The position numbers and the translations under genes are program-made. Below the pieces are notes generated by a model. That model made no database searches. It was not told the DNA's origin and saw nothing but the letters and a program-made list of their open reading frames with translations. Shown here piece by piece: positions 43,508 to 51,872 of a stretch of 64,000 nt of DNA (position 1 is the stretch's first letter; each line of letters starts with the position of its first letter). Source of the DNA: Pseudomonas syringae (lineage in GTDB: Bacteria > Pseudomonadota > Gammaproteobacteria > Pseudomonadales > Pseudomonadaceae); NCBI RefSeq assembly GCF_001698815.1, contig NZ_LGSI01000067.1, forward strand, positions 1 to 64,000, written 5' to 3'.

Positions 43508-44862
43508 GGGCAGTCCATTTTTCGCTATTCGAATTTTCAGAGTCAGCACAATAGCCTAGTCGTTTAGTGCTTTGCATGGCGCTCACCCCTGAGGACTAAC
43601 AGCCAAAGACCATTCGTACACTTACAACAGAATAGTCCTACAAAATTCAGCCGCATTACGGCATTCCAGAAATTTTTCAAAATATATCCTCCCTGACAAT
43701 TGACGAATCGTTCATCCCGAAAAAGACCGGGATAGAGCGTTGCAACGCAAGGACAGTCGTTACAGTCAAAACAAGCATTGGACCTGCCACCTCTTATGAT
43801 TAATGAACCGGATGCAACGGAAGCCGATGAACATTTCTCATTCAAACCACGGTTCACTCCTACGCATCCGGTGGACTTAAGCTGACCCTAGGCTAGATAG
43901 CGTCTCGCCACTACTTTCAGATCGATTTCTTGCGTCGGATTACCAGGACGCTGGCAGTATCGAATGGATGAATAAACGGACCAGCCCCATTCGGCCCAGG
44001 GTTTAAACACCGTCTGATCGACCACTTCGCTCTGCGTACGGCAATTTCAATGCGCCTGCCTGCGGCCCACGTATTCTTTATCTATTCATGATATGTGGTA
44101 TCGATGAGGACGCCAGAGACCAGAGTCAGAAAATGTTGCACACATAATTACCTCAAAATCGCCTGTTGCCTCTGTTGAAAAACTACACATATTGCAGCAC
44201 TGTTTTTGTAAATATATATATTTCAGGAAATCCCCTACAAACATTTCGGACAATTCCTAATCAATGGCAGCGCCTTGGCGTCGCCAGCCCGTAGCCGGTT
44301 AACACCCGGCAATGGAGTTCTGCTGTTACCAAAACAAAGCGCGACAGATGCATAACTATTTATTACCAAACTATCTATTTACCCCGCGCATCACCGTGCG
44401 GCGGCCTCAGACGCTTTAAAACCGCTCATCCGACATATAGCTAATACTATATTGCTACCTGACGCCATACTCCTCTACTTAAAGAGGAAATGTACTACAA
44501 AACTCACAGACGCCAAATAAAAGCATGTAAGACACCCAGCCCGAAGCCAAATCAATTCATGTAAAGCGTCCATTTTTACTTGCAAAATCTATTACCAGTC
44601 GTTACTTTTTTAACAACCAACTCACTATTCTTTGCGTGAAGCATGCTGAATTAATTGAGTAACCGCCTAAGAGGCAATGTCACTTTGACTACCTTTTATA
44701 AAATTTTTTATTGTATGGATCCCATTCAAAAACAACTGAAGGGACTCGAACAGTGCAGGCAAGGTCAATCAGACACTGCTCAACACTGACAGACCTGGGT
44801 CCGGCCTGTAGATTCATTTTGAATTGGCCATGTGTATAACCATGTTCAAAAAAGGATATACC
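43508..44862. other. Long AT-rich gene-poor region
   Basis: About 1.35 kb without a convincing gene, much lower in GC than the flanks. It holds the promoter of the BvgA-like gene at its left end, a probable coding remnant at 43888-44046, and AT-rich runs (for example around 44205-44225) further right. The minus-strand open frame near 43564-43857 lacks family features and a clear ribosome site. The composition suggests acquired DNA or a site of repeated insertion and loss. Confidence 0.5.
43888..44046 (-). pseudogene. Possible gene remnant, C-terminal end of an unknown protein
   Basis: On the minus strand 52 codons stay open up to a TAG stop at 43888-43890, reading SEVVDQTVFKPWAEWGW, then SVYSSIRYCQRPGNPTQ and ending LKVVARRYLA. 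The composition (several Trp, Cys, Tyr) looks protein-like and its GC is higher than the surroundings. It has no start codon; a stop closes the frame at 44047, while another frame (RRIEIAVR) continues plausibly just upstream, as if one base had been lost. The parent protein was not recognised. Confidence 0.3.
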
Positions 44863-45384
44863 ATGAATAACAAGACTACCCACCGCTCTCCCGATCAACG
44901 AAGTACCATGGACCTGGCCGCAGCCGTCGAACGATTCGTCGCTCAAGGCGGTGTGATTGATGTCATAAAGGAAGGGAATGTTTCGCCGCCGCGATCTACG
45001 CCTGCCTCCGCTAACACCCCGGATGACGCACAGGAGCGAAACAGCAAAGTTCATCTTCTCAAAGATCTGGTCGCCAAGGGCGCAGGGATGTCTGCGCTTC
45101 AATACTCACTGAGGATGAACAGGAAAGAAATAAAACAGCTGGCATTCGAGCACGGTGTAAAAATAGCGTTCAGCCGACCTATCAGTGAAATCAAGCGGGA
45201 AGCATTACAAGACCCCATGGAGATAGATGACTTGGTCGCGGGTCACGCCATGCATTACTCCAGCCTGGGTTACACCGCAGTAGAGATCGCTCGCCTGCTT
45301 GATCTGACCTTGCGGCAGGTATGGGACATAGGCAAGGCCTATCGATTTGAATTTCAGCAGAGGGAAAACGACGACACTCCCTGA
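44863..45384 (+). CDS. Predicted DNA-binding protein with two HTH-like segments
   Basis: Unrecognised 173-residue protein from the ATG at 44863, with AAGGA 7 bases upstream. N-terminal 30 residues helical (MDLAAAVERFVAQGGVIDVI), then a Ser/Pro/Thr linker. Two segments look like helix-turn-helix units: LVAKGAGMSALQYSLRMNRK then EIKQLAFEHGV (about 70-100), and HYSSLGYTAVEIARLLDLTL then RQVWDIGKAYRF (about 130-165). A DNA-binding role is inferred from this shape only. The gene lies in AT-rich DNA with no clear partner; the next gene is 250 bp away. Confidence 0.6.
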   Translation: MNNKTTHRSPDQRSTMDLAAAVERFVAQGGVIDVIKEGNVSPPRSTPASANTPDDAQERNSKVHLLKDLVAKGAGMSALQYSLRMNRKEIKQLAFEHGVKIAFSRPISEIKREALQDPMEIDDLVAGHAMHYSSLGYTAVEIARLLDLTLRQVWDIGKAYRFEFQQRENDDTP

Positions 45385-45636
45385 CCCCCCGCTTGCGCAC
45401 GACCTATGGCCGGTACATACCTGATCGCAATGACAGCCGACACCCCGTCAGTACCGGCCTCACCCCGTAAGCGCGCTCTTGCGCCGTCGCACGCCCCGCT
45501 TTTACATTTACTCGAGCCGAAAGGATAGCTCCCGACTCTTGACCCCTTTTCGGATATTGCGAAAAAAAATTCAATCTGATTAAACGTTCCTTATCGCCTA
45601 TCGGCGCGCTTACCCCTTTCCCTATAAGGAACAAAA

Positions 45637-46011
45637 ATGAAACGTTTAAACCGGATTGTAAACCCCATCAGTGTCATCGCGGCATTTGCAGCATTGTCTG
45701 AAGCATCAGCAACAACGGTACTGCCTTACCTGGATGACGAAAACCGCCAGATATATATCTGGTTTTTGATCGCCTTCCCTTCAACTTTGGTCGTGTTGTT
45801 TTTTTTGACATTGAATTTTAACAATAAAGTGCTATACACCCCTACTGAACTGAAACACTTCCGCCTCGAAGATGATAACAATCCTGAAACGACGCCCTCT
45901 CAAAGCACTACTTCAAAAGAGGCAATGGCGTTGAATTTGAGTTTCAGCAAAGAAGAATATAGCTGTAGGAAATCGTCATGCAGCCCGCCGCAAACGGATA
46001 AAAACCAATAG
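45637..46011 (+). CDS. Small membrane protein of unknown function
   Basis: A 124-residue protein with a good ribosome site (AAGGAACAAAA before ATG). N-terminus PISVIAAFAALSEASATTVL is weakly hydrophobic; a clear membrane helix follows (WFLIAFPSTLVVLFFLTLNF, about 42-61), then NNKVLYTPTELKHF and a polar tail with three Cys near the end. The FP-x-LLVxLFF-x-TLNFN pattern occurs in uncharacterised small membrane proteins of various bacteria as far as I recall. No function can be assigned. Confidence 0.65.
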   Translation: MKRLNRIVNPISVIAAFAALSEASATTVLPYLDDENRQIYIWFLIAFPSTLVVLFFLTLNFNNKVLYTPTELKHFRLEDDNNPETTPSQSTTSKEAMALNLSFSKEEYSCRKSSCSPPQTDKNQ

Positions 46012-46276
46012 ACTTAAGCGATGTATTCTGTAGGAATAATACAATCAATCTGACAGCTTGGTCCATGCGAGAAAAGCGAAAGTAATTAAACGCTGTGTAA
46101 TCAAGCACTTCAATCAACATGCATTACTGGGCCGAACTTCAAATATTGCAAAGGCAACAAAGTACGCTCCCAAAAAAAGAAGCTAATGTTTAACGAATTC
46201 AACACAGGACGAAACGTTTATGAAAACTGCTTTTACATGACTCAATCAAGCCCAGGGACAGACAACGGAAAATACC

Positions 46277-46531
46277 ATGTCAAAACTAAGAGATTACCGC
46301 GATGCAGAGCGCGCGCTGGACGAAAACCTGCAACGCCTTGAACACCTCAAGAATAATCCTGACCTGATCAAGGAGCTGGAATTTGAAAAAAGACTGATGA
46401 TGCTGTTAAAGCGATATAGCAAGAGAACGGAGGATTTGCTGGCGTTCGTCAAACCGGTGCTCGGGGCCAGCCTGCAAGCACAAGAGAACAGACGACCTTA
46501 TGGAAAGGCTTCAAGCAAAAAAACCGGATAG
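46277..46531 (+). CDS. Truncated MvaT-like protein (H-NS-type, dimerisation domain only)
   Basis: An 84-residue protein whose first 60 residues match the N-terminal dimerisation and oligomerisation domain of MvaT/MvaU (TurA family): MSKLRDYRDAERALDENLQR, then ELEFEKRLMMLLKRYSK, against MvaT's pattern of L-x-x-YR, ELEFE and L-x-x-YSK. The family's C-terminal AT-hook-like DNA-binding domain (normally about 50 further residues ending near KEWKAKWG) is absent; only a short basic tail (YGKASSKKTG) follows and no such domain is found in the next 100 bp. It might pair with full MvaT and alter its action, as H-NST does with H-NS (inference). Lies in AT-rich DNA. Confidence 0.78.
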   Translation: MSKLRDYRDAERALDENLQRLEHLKNNPDLIKELEFEKRLMMLLKRYSKRTEDLLAFVKPVLGASLQAQENRRPYGKASSKKTG

Positions 46532-46589
46532 TCAGCGTCTTGGTACCCACACGATAGCCTGAGAATACGATGACCCTCAGCAACGAATT

Positions 46590-46626
46590 TCAAATGCAGC
46601 ACCGGTTCAAGGTGCTGCATTTTTTA
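46590..46626. terminator. Bidirectional terminator between the MvaT-like gene and argG
   Basis: A perfect 12-bp stem, AAATGCAGCACC with GGTGCTGCATTT, around a 7-base loop and followed by T residues on the plus strand. The argG stop lies 12 bp beyond, so the same hairpin may end argG transcripts in the other direction, though its minus-strand U run is short. Confidence 0.9.
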
Positions 46627-46633
46627 CATCAGA

Positions 46634-47851
46634 TCAGAACAGCTTTCTGCCTTTGTTGGCTGCGATACGCATGCGCAGGGCATTGAGCTTGATGAAGCCT
46701 GCTGCGTCAGCCTGGTCGTAGGCACCGGCATCATCTTCAAATGTCGCGATATTGGCATCGAACAACGACTCATCGGATTTGCGACCCGTCACGATCACGT
46801 TGCCTTTATACAGCTTCAGACGGACGACACCGTTCACATGAGCCTGGGACGCATCGATCATCTGTTGCAGCATCAGACGTTCCGGGCTCCACCAGTAGCC
46901 GGTGTAGATCAGGCTGGCATACTTGGGCATCAGCTCGTCTTTCAAGTGAGCGACTTCGCGATCCAGGGTGATCGACTCAATGGCGCGGTGAGCGCGCAGC
47001 ATGATGGTACCGCCCGGAGTTTCATAGCAGCCACGGGATTTCATACCGACGTAGCGGTTTTCAACGATATCCAGACGACCAATGCCGTTTTCGCCGCCGA
47101 TGCGGTTCAGGGTGGCCAGCACAGTTGCAGGCGTCATTTCAACGCCATCAAGTGCAACGATGTCACCATTGCGATAGGTCAGTTCCAGGTAGGTCGCAAC
47201 GTTCGGTGCGTCCTCTGGGGACTTGGTCCACCGCCACATGTCTTCTTCGTGCTCGGTCCAGGTGTCTTCCAGAACGCCGCCTTCATAAGAAATGTGCAGC
47301 AGGTTGGCGTCCATGGAATACGGCGATTTCTTCTTGCCATGACGCTCGATCGGGATCGAGTGCTTCTCGGCGTAGTCCATCAGCTTTTCACGGGACAGCA
47401 AATCCCATTCGCGCCAAGGGGCGATCACTTTGACGCCTGGTTTGAGCGCGTAAGCACCCAGTTCGAAGCGCACTTGGTCGTTGCCTTTACCGGTCGCGCC
47501 GTGGGAAATGGCGTCAGCGCCGGTTTCATTGGCGATTTCAATCAGACGCTTGGCGATCAGCGGGCGAGCGATGGAAGTGCCCAGCAGGTACTCACCTTCG
47601 TAGACGGTGTTGGCGCGGAACATCGGAAACACGAAATCACGCACGAATTCTTCGCGCAGATCGTCGATGTAAATTTCTTTCACGCCCATGGCTTTAGCCT
47701 TGGCACGTGCGGGCTCGACTTCTTCGCCCTGACCCAGGTCAGCGGTAAAGGTCACCACTTCGCAGTTGTACGTATCTTGCAGCCACTTGAGGATTACCGA
47801 AGTATCCAGGCCACCGGAATACGCGAGAACTACCTTGTTTACGTCCGCCAT
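46634..47851 (-). CDS. argG: Argininosuccinate synthase
   Basis: Joins citrulline and aspartate using ATP, the penultimate step of arginine synthesis; 405 residues, the standard length. The N-type ATP pyrophosphatase loop is AYSGGLDTSVILKWL; ATGKGNDQVRFE and GRKSDESLFDANIATFEDD are family landmarks. An ArgR-type operator lies just upstream. Single-gene unit on the minus strand; motY follows in the same direction upstream. Confidence 0.97.
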   Translation of the reverse strand: MADVNKVVLAYSGGLDTSVILKWLQDTYNCEVVTFTADLGQGEEVEPARAKAKAMGVKEIYIDDLREEFVRDFVFPMFRANTVYEGEYLLGTSIARPLIAKRLIEIANETGADAISHGATGKGNDQVRFELGAYALKPGVKVIAPWREWDLLSREKLMDYAEKHSIPIERHGKKKSPYSMDANLLHISYEGGVLEDTWTEHEEDMWRWTKSPEDAPNVATYLELTYRNGDIVALDGVEMTPATVLATLNRIGGENGIGRLDIVENRYVGMKSRGCYETPGGTIMLRAHRAIESITLDREVAHLKDELMPKYASLIYTGYWWSPERLMLQQMIDASQAHVNGVVRLKLYKGNVIVTGRKSDESLFDANIATFEDDAGAYDQADAAGFIKLNALRMRIAANKGRKLF

Positions 47852-47905
47852 GCCATCACTCCACCGGGTTGTACGGAAAAACCGGGATTCTACCGCTCAT
47901 GGGCA

Positions 47906-47968
47906 GTGATTTACAGTGGCGCGACAGCTTCTGACGATGAAGCGACAGTTTATGTCGAGTGCGCGACG
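47906..47968 (-). promoter_or_regulatory. ArgR operator upstream of argG
   Basis: On the coding strand of argG, CGTCGC, TGTCGC and TGTCGC occur at 47968, 47947 and 47926, each 21 bp after the last. The final copy is followed by 8 bases and AA, the exact Pseudomonas ArgR half-site pattern TGTCGC-N8-AA-N5, which repeats in direct orientation every 21 bp. The array ends about 55 bp before the argG start codon. Arginine-dependent control by ArgR is therefore likely. Confidence 0.75.
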
Positions 47969-47980
47969 AATCTCGCTCGA

Positions 47981-48889
47981 TCAGGAAGTGCTGGCTGCGC
48001 TGCCTGCTGAGGCAACGGGCGCGGGCTTCTCGTCGGGAGTAACCCGCTCAAGATGAATGTTCACCCGGCGGTTGCGGGCGCGGTTGGCGTTGTTGGTGTT
48101 GGGCGCCAGCGGGTAACGCTCGCCATGGAAGCGCAAGGTGATCTGCTCTTCAGGAACGCCCTGGGCCTTGAGGAAATCCATCACCGCCAATGCACGACGA
48201 CGGGAAAGGTCGCGGTTGGTCAGTCGATTGCCACTGTTGTCGGAGTGTCCGTCGAGCTCGATATGGTTGACCGTTGGATCAGCCTTCAGATAAGCCACCA
48301 CCGTTTGCAGCTGTGACTTGGCCCGGGTGTCGAGTTCGATACCGCCGCCGGGGAAGCCGACCTCGGCCTGCTTGACCTGGTCGAAGTTCATCGGCAAGAG
48401 CTTGGTGACACACAGTTGGTAGTCGCTGAACGCCTTGTTGAACTTGACCGGCAGCAAGCGCACTTCCATGGTGCCGCCACCGTCACGGGAATAATGCCGG
48501 ATAACCGGGCTGCGGCCGTCCATCAAGCCATTGATCAACCGCCCGGCCTGCACCTGAGAGCTGTTGAAGGGAAAACCGCCGTTGCTGACCCGGACCGAAC
48601 CCAGATTGATATCACCGCGCCCCGGCTGCCAAGGCGCAGCGGCAGCCAGGAGGGTCGCGGAGCCTGGGCCCATCATTGCCCCGGAAGCCTTGATGCGGAA
48701 GATCGCCTGCTCACCCGCCCGGCGCACGAACTCGCCCGCACCGAAATCGGTGATGGGTTGGCTCAGACGACACTCGAACTGATCGCCTTCGACCTTCCAC
48801 TCAATACTTTCCAGACGCGTCTGGAAAGTAATAGCCATCGCCGGCAGACTGGCGAAAAGGCTGAGCAAGGCTAAATATCGCTGGCGCAC
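47981..48889 (-). CDS. motY: Flagellar motor protein MotY
   Basis: Periplasmic T-ring component of the polar flagellar motor, 302 residues from the GTG at 48889, which has GGAG six bases upstream and gives a signal peptide (VRQRYLALLSLFASLPAMA). The N-terminal MotY domain (ITFQTRLESIEWKVEGDQFE) is followed by an OmpA-like peptidoglycan-binding domain with HIELDGHSDNSGNRLTNRDL and ARNRRVNIHLE. Placement next to argG and pyrC equals PA3525-PA3526-PA3527 of P. aeruginosa, where PA3526 is motY. Confidence 0.92.
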   Translation of the reverse strand: MRQRYLALLSLFASLPAMAITFQTRLESIEWKVEGDQFECRLSQPITDFGAGEFVRRAGEQAIFRIKASGAMMGPGSATLLAAAAPWQPGRGDINLGSVRVSNGGFPFNSSQVQAGRLINGLMDGRSPVIRHYSRDGGGTMEVRLLPVKFNKAFSDYQLCVTKLLPMNFDQVKQAEVGFPGGGIELDTRAKSQLQTVVAYLKADPTVNHIELDGHSDNSGNRLTNRDLSRRRALAVMDFLKAQGVPEEQITLRFHGERYPLAPNTNNANRARNRRVNIHLERVTPDEKPAPVASAGSAASTS

Positions 48890-49037
48890 GGGAGGCTCCA
48901 CAAAAAAATACGGCGTTACCAAAAAATTGCTTCCTACAACTGGCTATCGGTAACTTCCTACAAAACTTGATAGCGAGTGCCTGAGAGAGTCTTTTCCGGT
49001 AGCATTCCCAGCGAGTTTGACCCGCCTGGAATCCCCA

Positions 49038-50084
49038 ATGTCCGACCGCCTGACCCTTCTGCGTCCCGACGACTGGCACATTCACCTCCGCGATGGAGCT
49101 GTTTTGCCTCACACCGTTGCTGACGTTGCGCGCACTTTTGGCCGCGCAATCATCATGCCGAACCTCGTGCCTCCCGTACGCAACGCACAGGAAGCTGACG
49201 CTTATCGCCAGCGCATCCTGGCGGCGCGTCCGGCTGGCAGCCGTTTCGAGCCTTTGATGGTGCTGTACCTCACCGACCTGACCCAACCGGAAGATATCCG
49301 TACGGCCAAGGCGTGTGGCTTCGTTCACGCGGCCAAGCTGTATCCGGCTGGCGCGACTACCAACTCCGATTCCGGCGTGACCAGCATCGACAAGATCTTC
49401 CCGGCGCTGGAGGCCATGGCCGAAGTTGGCATGCCGCTGTTGGTGCATGGCGAAGTGACCCGGGGCGAAATCGACGTGTTCGACCGCGAGAAGATGTTCA
49501 TCGATGAACAACTGACCCGCGTCGTCGAACGCTTCCCGACGCTCAAAGTGGTGTTCGAGCACATCACCACGGCCGAGGCCGTGCAGTTCGTCAATCAGGC
49601 TTCCGAGAATGTCGGGGCGACGATTACTGCTCATCACTTGCTCTACAACCGCAATCACATGCTGGTTGGCGGCATCCGCCCGCACTTCTATTGCCTGCCG
49701 ATTCTCAAGCGCAACACGCACCAGAGCGCTTTGCTGGATGCAGCAACGAGCGGCAGCACGAAGTTCTTCCTGGGCACCGATTCGGCGCCTCATGCCCAGC
49801 ATGCCAAGGAAGCCGCCTGCGGTTGCGCCGGTTGCTATACCGCTTACGCGGCGATCGAGATGTACGCCGAAGCCTTCGAGCAGCGCAACGCCCTGGACAA
49901 GCTGGAAGGATTTGCCAGCCTCCACGGCCCGGCCTTCTATGGCCTACCAGTTCACCAAGACACCATAACGCTGGTCCGTGAAGAATGGACCGCGCCCACC
50001 AGTCTGCCGTTTGGCGAGCTGTCCGTAATACCCCTGCGTGCCGGTGAAAAACTGCGCTGGCGCCTGCTGGAGACACACACGTGA
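49038..50084 (+). CDS. pyrC: Dihydroorotase (class II)
   Basis: Cyclises carbamoyl aspartate to dihydroorotate in pyrimidine synthesis. The 348-residue reading starts at ATG 49038 (MSDRLTLLRPDDWHIHLRDG), whose HIHLRDG supplies zinc ligands; the carboxylated lysine stands in AAKLYPAGATTNSD, further ligands in LVHGEV and FLGTDSAPHA. Divergent from motY and overlapped by rnt (GTGA). Confidence 0.96.
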   Translation: MSDRLTLLRPDDWHIHLRDGAVLPHTVADVARTFGRAIIMPNLVPPVRNAQEADAYRQRILAARPAGSRFEPLMVLYLTDLTQPEDIRTAKACGFVHAAKLYPAGATTNSDSGVTSIDKIFPALEAMAEVGMPLLVHGEVTRGEIDVFDREKMFIDEQLTRVVERFPTLKVVFEHITTAEAVQFVNQASENVGATITAHHLLYNRNHMLVGGIRPHFYCLPILKRNTHQSALLDAATSGSTKFFLGTDSAPHAQHAKEAACGCAGCYTAYAAIEMYAEAFEQRNALDKLEGFASLHGPAFYGLPVHQDTITLVREEWTAPTSLPFGELSVIPLRAGEKLRWRLLETHT

Positions 50085-50755
50085 GTGAAGATCATTTCGA
50101 CGACGAACAGGAAGGTCACGGCGGAGGCGGCTCGCGTCACCCGATGGCTGCCCGTTTCCGTGGCTATCTGCCTGTCGTCATCGACGTTGAAACAGGTGGT
50201 TTCAACTGCGCCACCGATGCCTTGCTGGAAATTGCAGCGGTCACCATCGGCATGGACGAAAAGGGCTTCGTCTTCCCGGAGCACACCTACTTCTTTCGAG
50301 TCGAGCCTTTCGTGGGCGCGAACATCGAAGCGGCAGCGCTGGAATTTACCGGAATCAAACTCGACCATCCGTTGCGTATGGCCGTCAGTGAAGAAACTGC
50401 CCTGACCGACATTTTCCGAGGGGTCCGCAAGGCGCTCAAGGCCAATGGCTGCAAGCGTGCAGTGCTGGTCGGGCACAACGCCAGCTTCGATCTGGGCTTC
50501 CTCAACGCTGCCGTAGCGCGGCTGGACATGAAGCGCAATCCGTTCCACCCGTTTTCCAGTTTCGATACTGCGACACTGGCCGGACTTGCCTATGGCCAGA
50601 CCGTACTTGCCAAAGCCTGTCAGGCAGCGGGTATCGACTTCGATGGCCGCGAGGCACACTCGGCTCGCTACGACACCGAGAAAACCGCCGACTTGTTCTG
50701 CGGCATCGTCAATCGCTGGAAACAGATGGGCGGCTGGGAAGACTTCAACGACTGA
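50081..50755 (+). CDS. rnt: Ribonuclease T
   Basis: 3'-5' exoribonuclease that finishes tRNA and 5S/23S rRNA ends; 224 residues with GTG start overlapping the pyrC stop. DEDDh motifs: VIDVETGGFN (Exo I), GHNASFDLGFL (Exo II) and HSARYDTEKTADLF (Exo III). Length normal. Ends in a strong terminator. Confidence 0.96.
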   Translation: MSEDHFDDEQEGHGGGGSRHPMAARFRGYLPVVIDVETGGFNCATDALLEIAAVTIGMDEKGFVFPEHTYFFRVEPFVGANIEAAALEFTGIKLDHPLRMAVSEETALTDIFRGVRKALKANGCKRAVLVGHNASFDLGFLNAAVARLDMKRNPFHPFSSFDTATLAGLAYGQTVLAKACQAAGIDFDGREAHSARYDTEKTADLFCGIVNRWKQMGGWEDFND

Positions 50756-50773
50756 GTCGTTGTCTGCCTGATG

Positions 50774-50804
50774 AAAACCGGCCCTTTACAGGCCGGTTTT
50801 TTTT
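50774..50804 (+). terminator. Rho-independent terminator after rnt
   Basis: Perfect 10-bp stem AAAACCGGCC/GGCCGGTTTT with a 7-base loop and a run of T residues, 18 bp after the stop of rnt. Confidence 0.95.
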
Positions 50805-50894
50805 CGCCGCGATATAGGTTTAAGGCCATTCAGCGCTAAGCATATTCCATGATTTACCATTCATCGGTCGTGCGCGAAAGCCTCCCAAAGAGTT

Positions 50895-50923
50895 TTGACA
50901 AGCATTCTCATTAACATTAGTAT
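50895..50923 (+). promoter_or_regulatory. bfd promoter overlapped by a Fur-like site
   Basis: TTGACA (50895-50900), exactly 17 bases of spacer, then TAGTAT (50918-50923). The spacer contains GCATTCTCATTAACATT, whose complement AATGAGAATGC is the familiar core of Pseudomonas Fur boxes. Iron-loaded Fur would block the promoter, so bfd is expected to rise under iron shortage, when Bfd mobilises iron from bacterioferritin. Confidence 0.75.
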
Positions 50924-50961
50924 CCTCCGCATCGAGCAATGAACAGCGACGGTTCTCACTT

Positions 50962-51180
50962 ATGTATGTCTGCCTCTGCCAAGGTGTTACTGACGGTCAA
51001 ATCCGAGACGCAATTCTCGAGGGCTGCTGCAGTTATCGCGACGTCCGCCAAACCCTGGGTGTAGCCAGCCAATGTGGGAAATGCGCGTGCCTCGCCAAGG
51101 AAGTCGTGCGTAATACGCTGACCGAACTGCAAATCAGCAAGCCCTCGCTGGCTTACCCCGCAGAATTTTCAGTCGCCTGA
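50962..51180 (+). CDS. bfd: Bacterioferritin-associated ferredoxin
   Basis: [2Fe-2S] protein of 72 residues that reduces the ferric core of BfrB to release iron. Cluster ligands C4, C6, C38 and C41 fit the Bfd pattern C-x-C-x31-C-x2-C (MYVCLCQGVTDGQIRDAI; ASQCGKCA). Upstream promoter overlaps a Fur-like site. Lies beside bfrB as in P. aeruginosa PA3530-PA3531. Confidence 0.96.
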   Translation: MYVCLCQGVTDGQIRDAILEGCCSYRDVRQTLGVASQCGKCACLAKEVVRNTLTELQISKPSLAYPAEFSVA

Positions 51181-51196
51181 TTAAACGAATTTAAAG

Positions 51197-51222
51197 AACC
51201 GGACCCTGTGTCCGGTTTTTTT
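51197..51222 (+). terminator. Rho-independent terminator after bfd
   Basis: Stem AACCGGAC/GTCCGGTT, 8 bp, with a 5-base loop and a T run, 16 bp after the stop codon. It separates bfd from bfrB, so the two have separate transcripts. Confidence 0.95.
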
Positions 51223-51380
51223 ATGCCTGTAATTCAAACGCTTAGGATCAAGATGCGGAACACAAACATTCTTATTACTATTTATTTTCACTTAGTATTC
51301 AATAACTTAGGTTTGACAGAGTTATAACTGCGGCTCAAACTTGCCTTTTATAGACACAAGCCATTGGCGGGACCTCGAAC

Positions 51381-51851
51381 ATGAAAGGCGACATTACAGT
51401 CATCCAGCATCTCAACAGGATCCTCGGAAACGAGCTGGTCGCGATCAATCAATACTTCCTGCATGCCCGCATGTACGAAGATTGGGGTCTGAAAAAGCTG
51501 GGTGCGCACGAGTATCACGAATCCATCGACGAGATGAAGCACGCTGACAAGCTGATCAAGCGCATCCTGTTCCTTGAAGGTCTGCCTAATCTGCAAGAGC
51601 TGGGCAAGATTCTGATCGGCGAACACACCAAGGAAATGCTTGAGTGCGATCTGAAGATCGAGCAAAAAGGCTTGGCCGACCTCAAGGCTGCCATTGCGCA
51701 CTTTGAAGTGGTTGGCGACTTCGGCAGCCGCGAACTGCTGGAAGATATTCTCGAATCCGAGGAAGAGCACATCGACTGGCTCGAAACCCAGCTGGGCCTT
51801 ATCGACAAGGTAGGGATTGAAAACTACCTGCAGTCGCAAATGGGCGACTGA
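51381..51851 (+). CDS. bfrB: Bacterioferritin BfrB
   Basis: Haem-containing iron storage protein that forms 24-subunit shells; 156 residues. Ferroxidase ligands E18, E51 and H54 are in place (HLNRILGNELVAINQYFLHA; YHESIDEMKH), and M52 is the axial haem ligand. Further ligands lie in EVVGDFGSRELLEDILESEE. A 200-bp AT-rich region upstream carries its promoter. Confidence 0.96.
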   Translation: MKGDITVIQHLNRILGNELVAINQYFLHARMYEDWGLKKLGAHEYHESIDEMKHADKLIKRILFLEGLPNLQELGKILIGEHTKEMLECDLKIEQKGLADLKAAIAHFEVVGDFGSRELLEDILESEEEHIDWLETQLGLIDKVGIENYLQSQMGD

Positions 51852-51872
51852 ACAGTCTGATCGACCGATACA

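Noticed and set aside
43564..43857. A 97-codon open frame on the minus strand in the AT-rich gap
   Set aside because: Cys-rich without a pattern, no good ribosome site and no recognisable family; kept only as part of the gap description.
44689..45102. A 137-codon open frame on the minus strand
   Set aside because: Overlaps the start of the two-HTH gene, which has the better ribosome site and composition.
43508..46560. Prophage or integrative element
   Set aside because: No integrase, phage structural gene, tRNA target or flanking direct repeat could be found.
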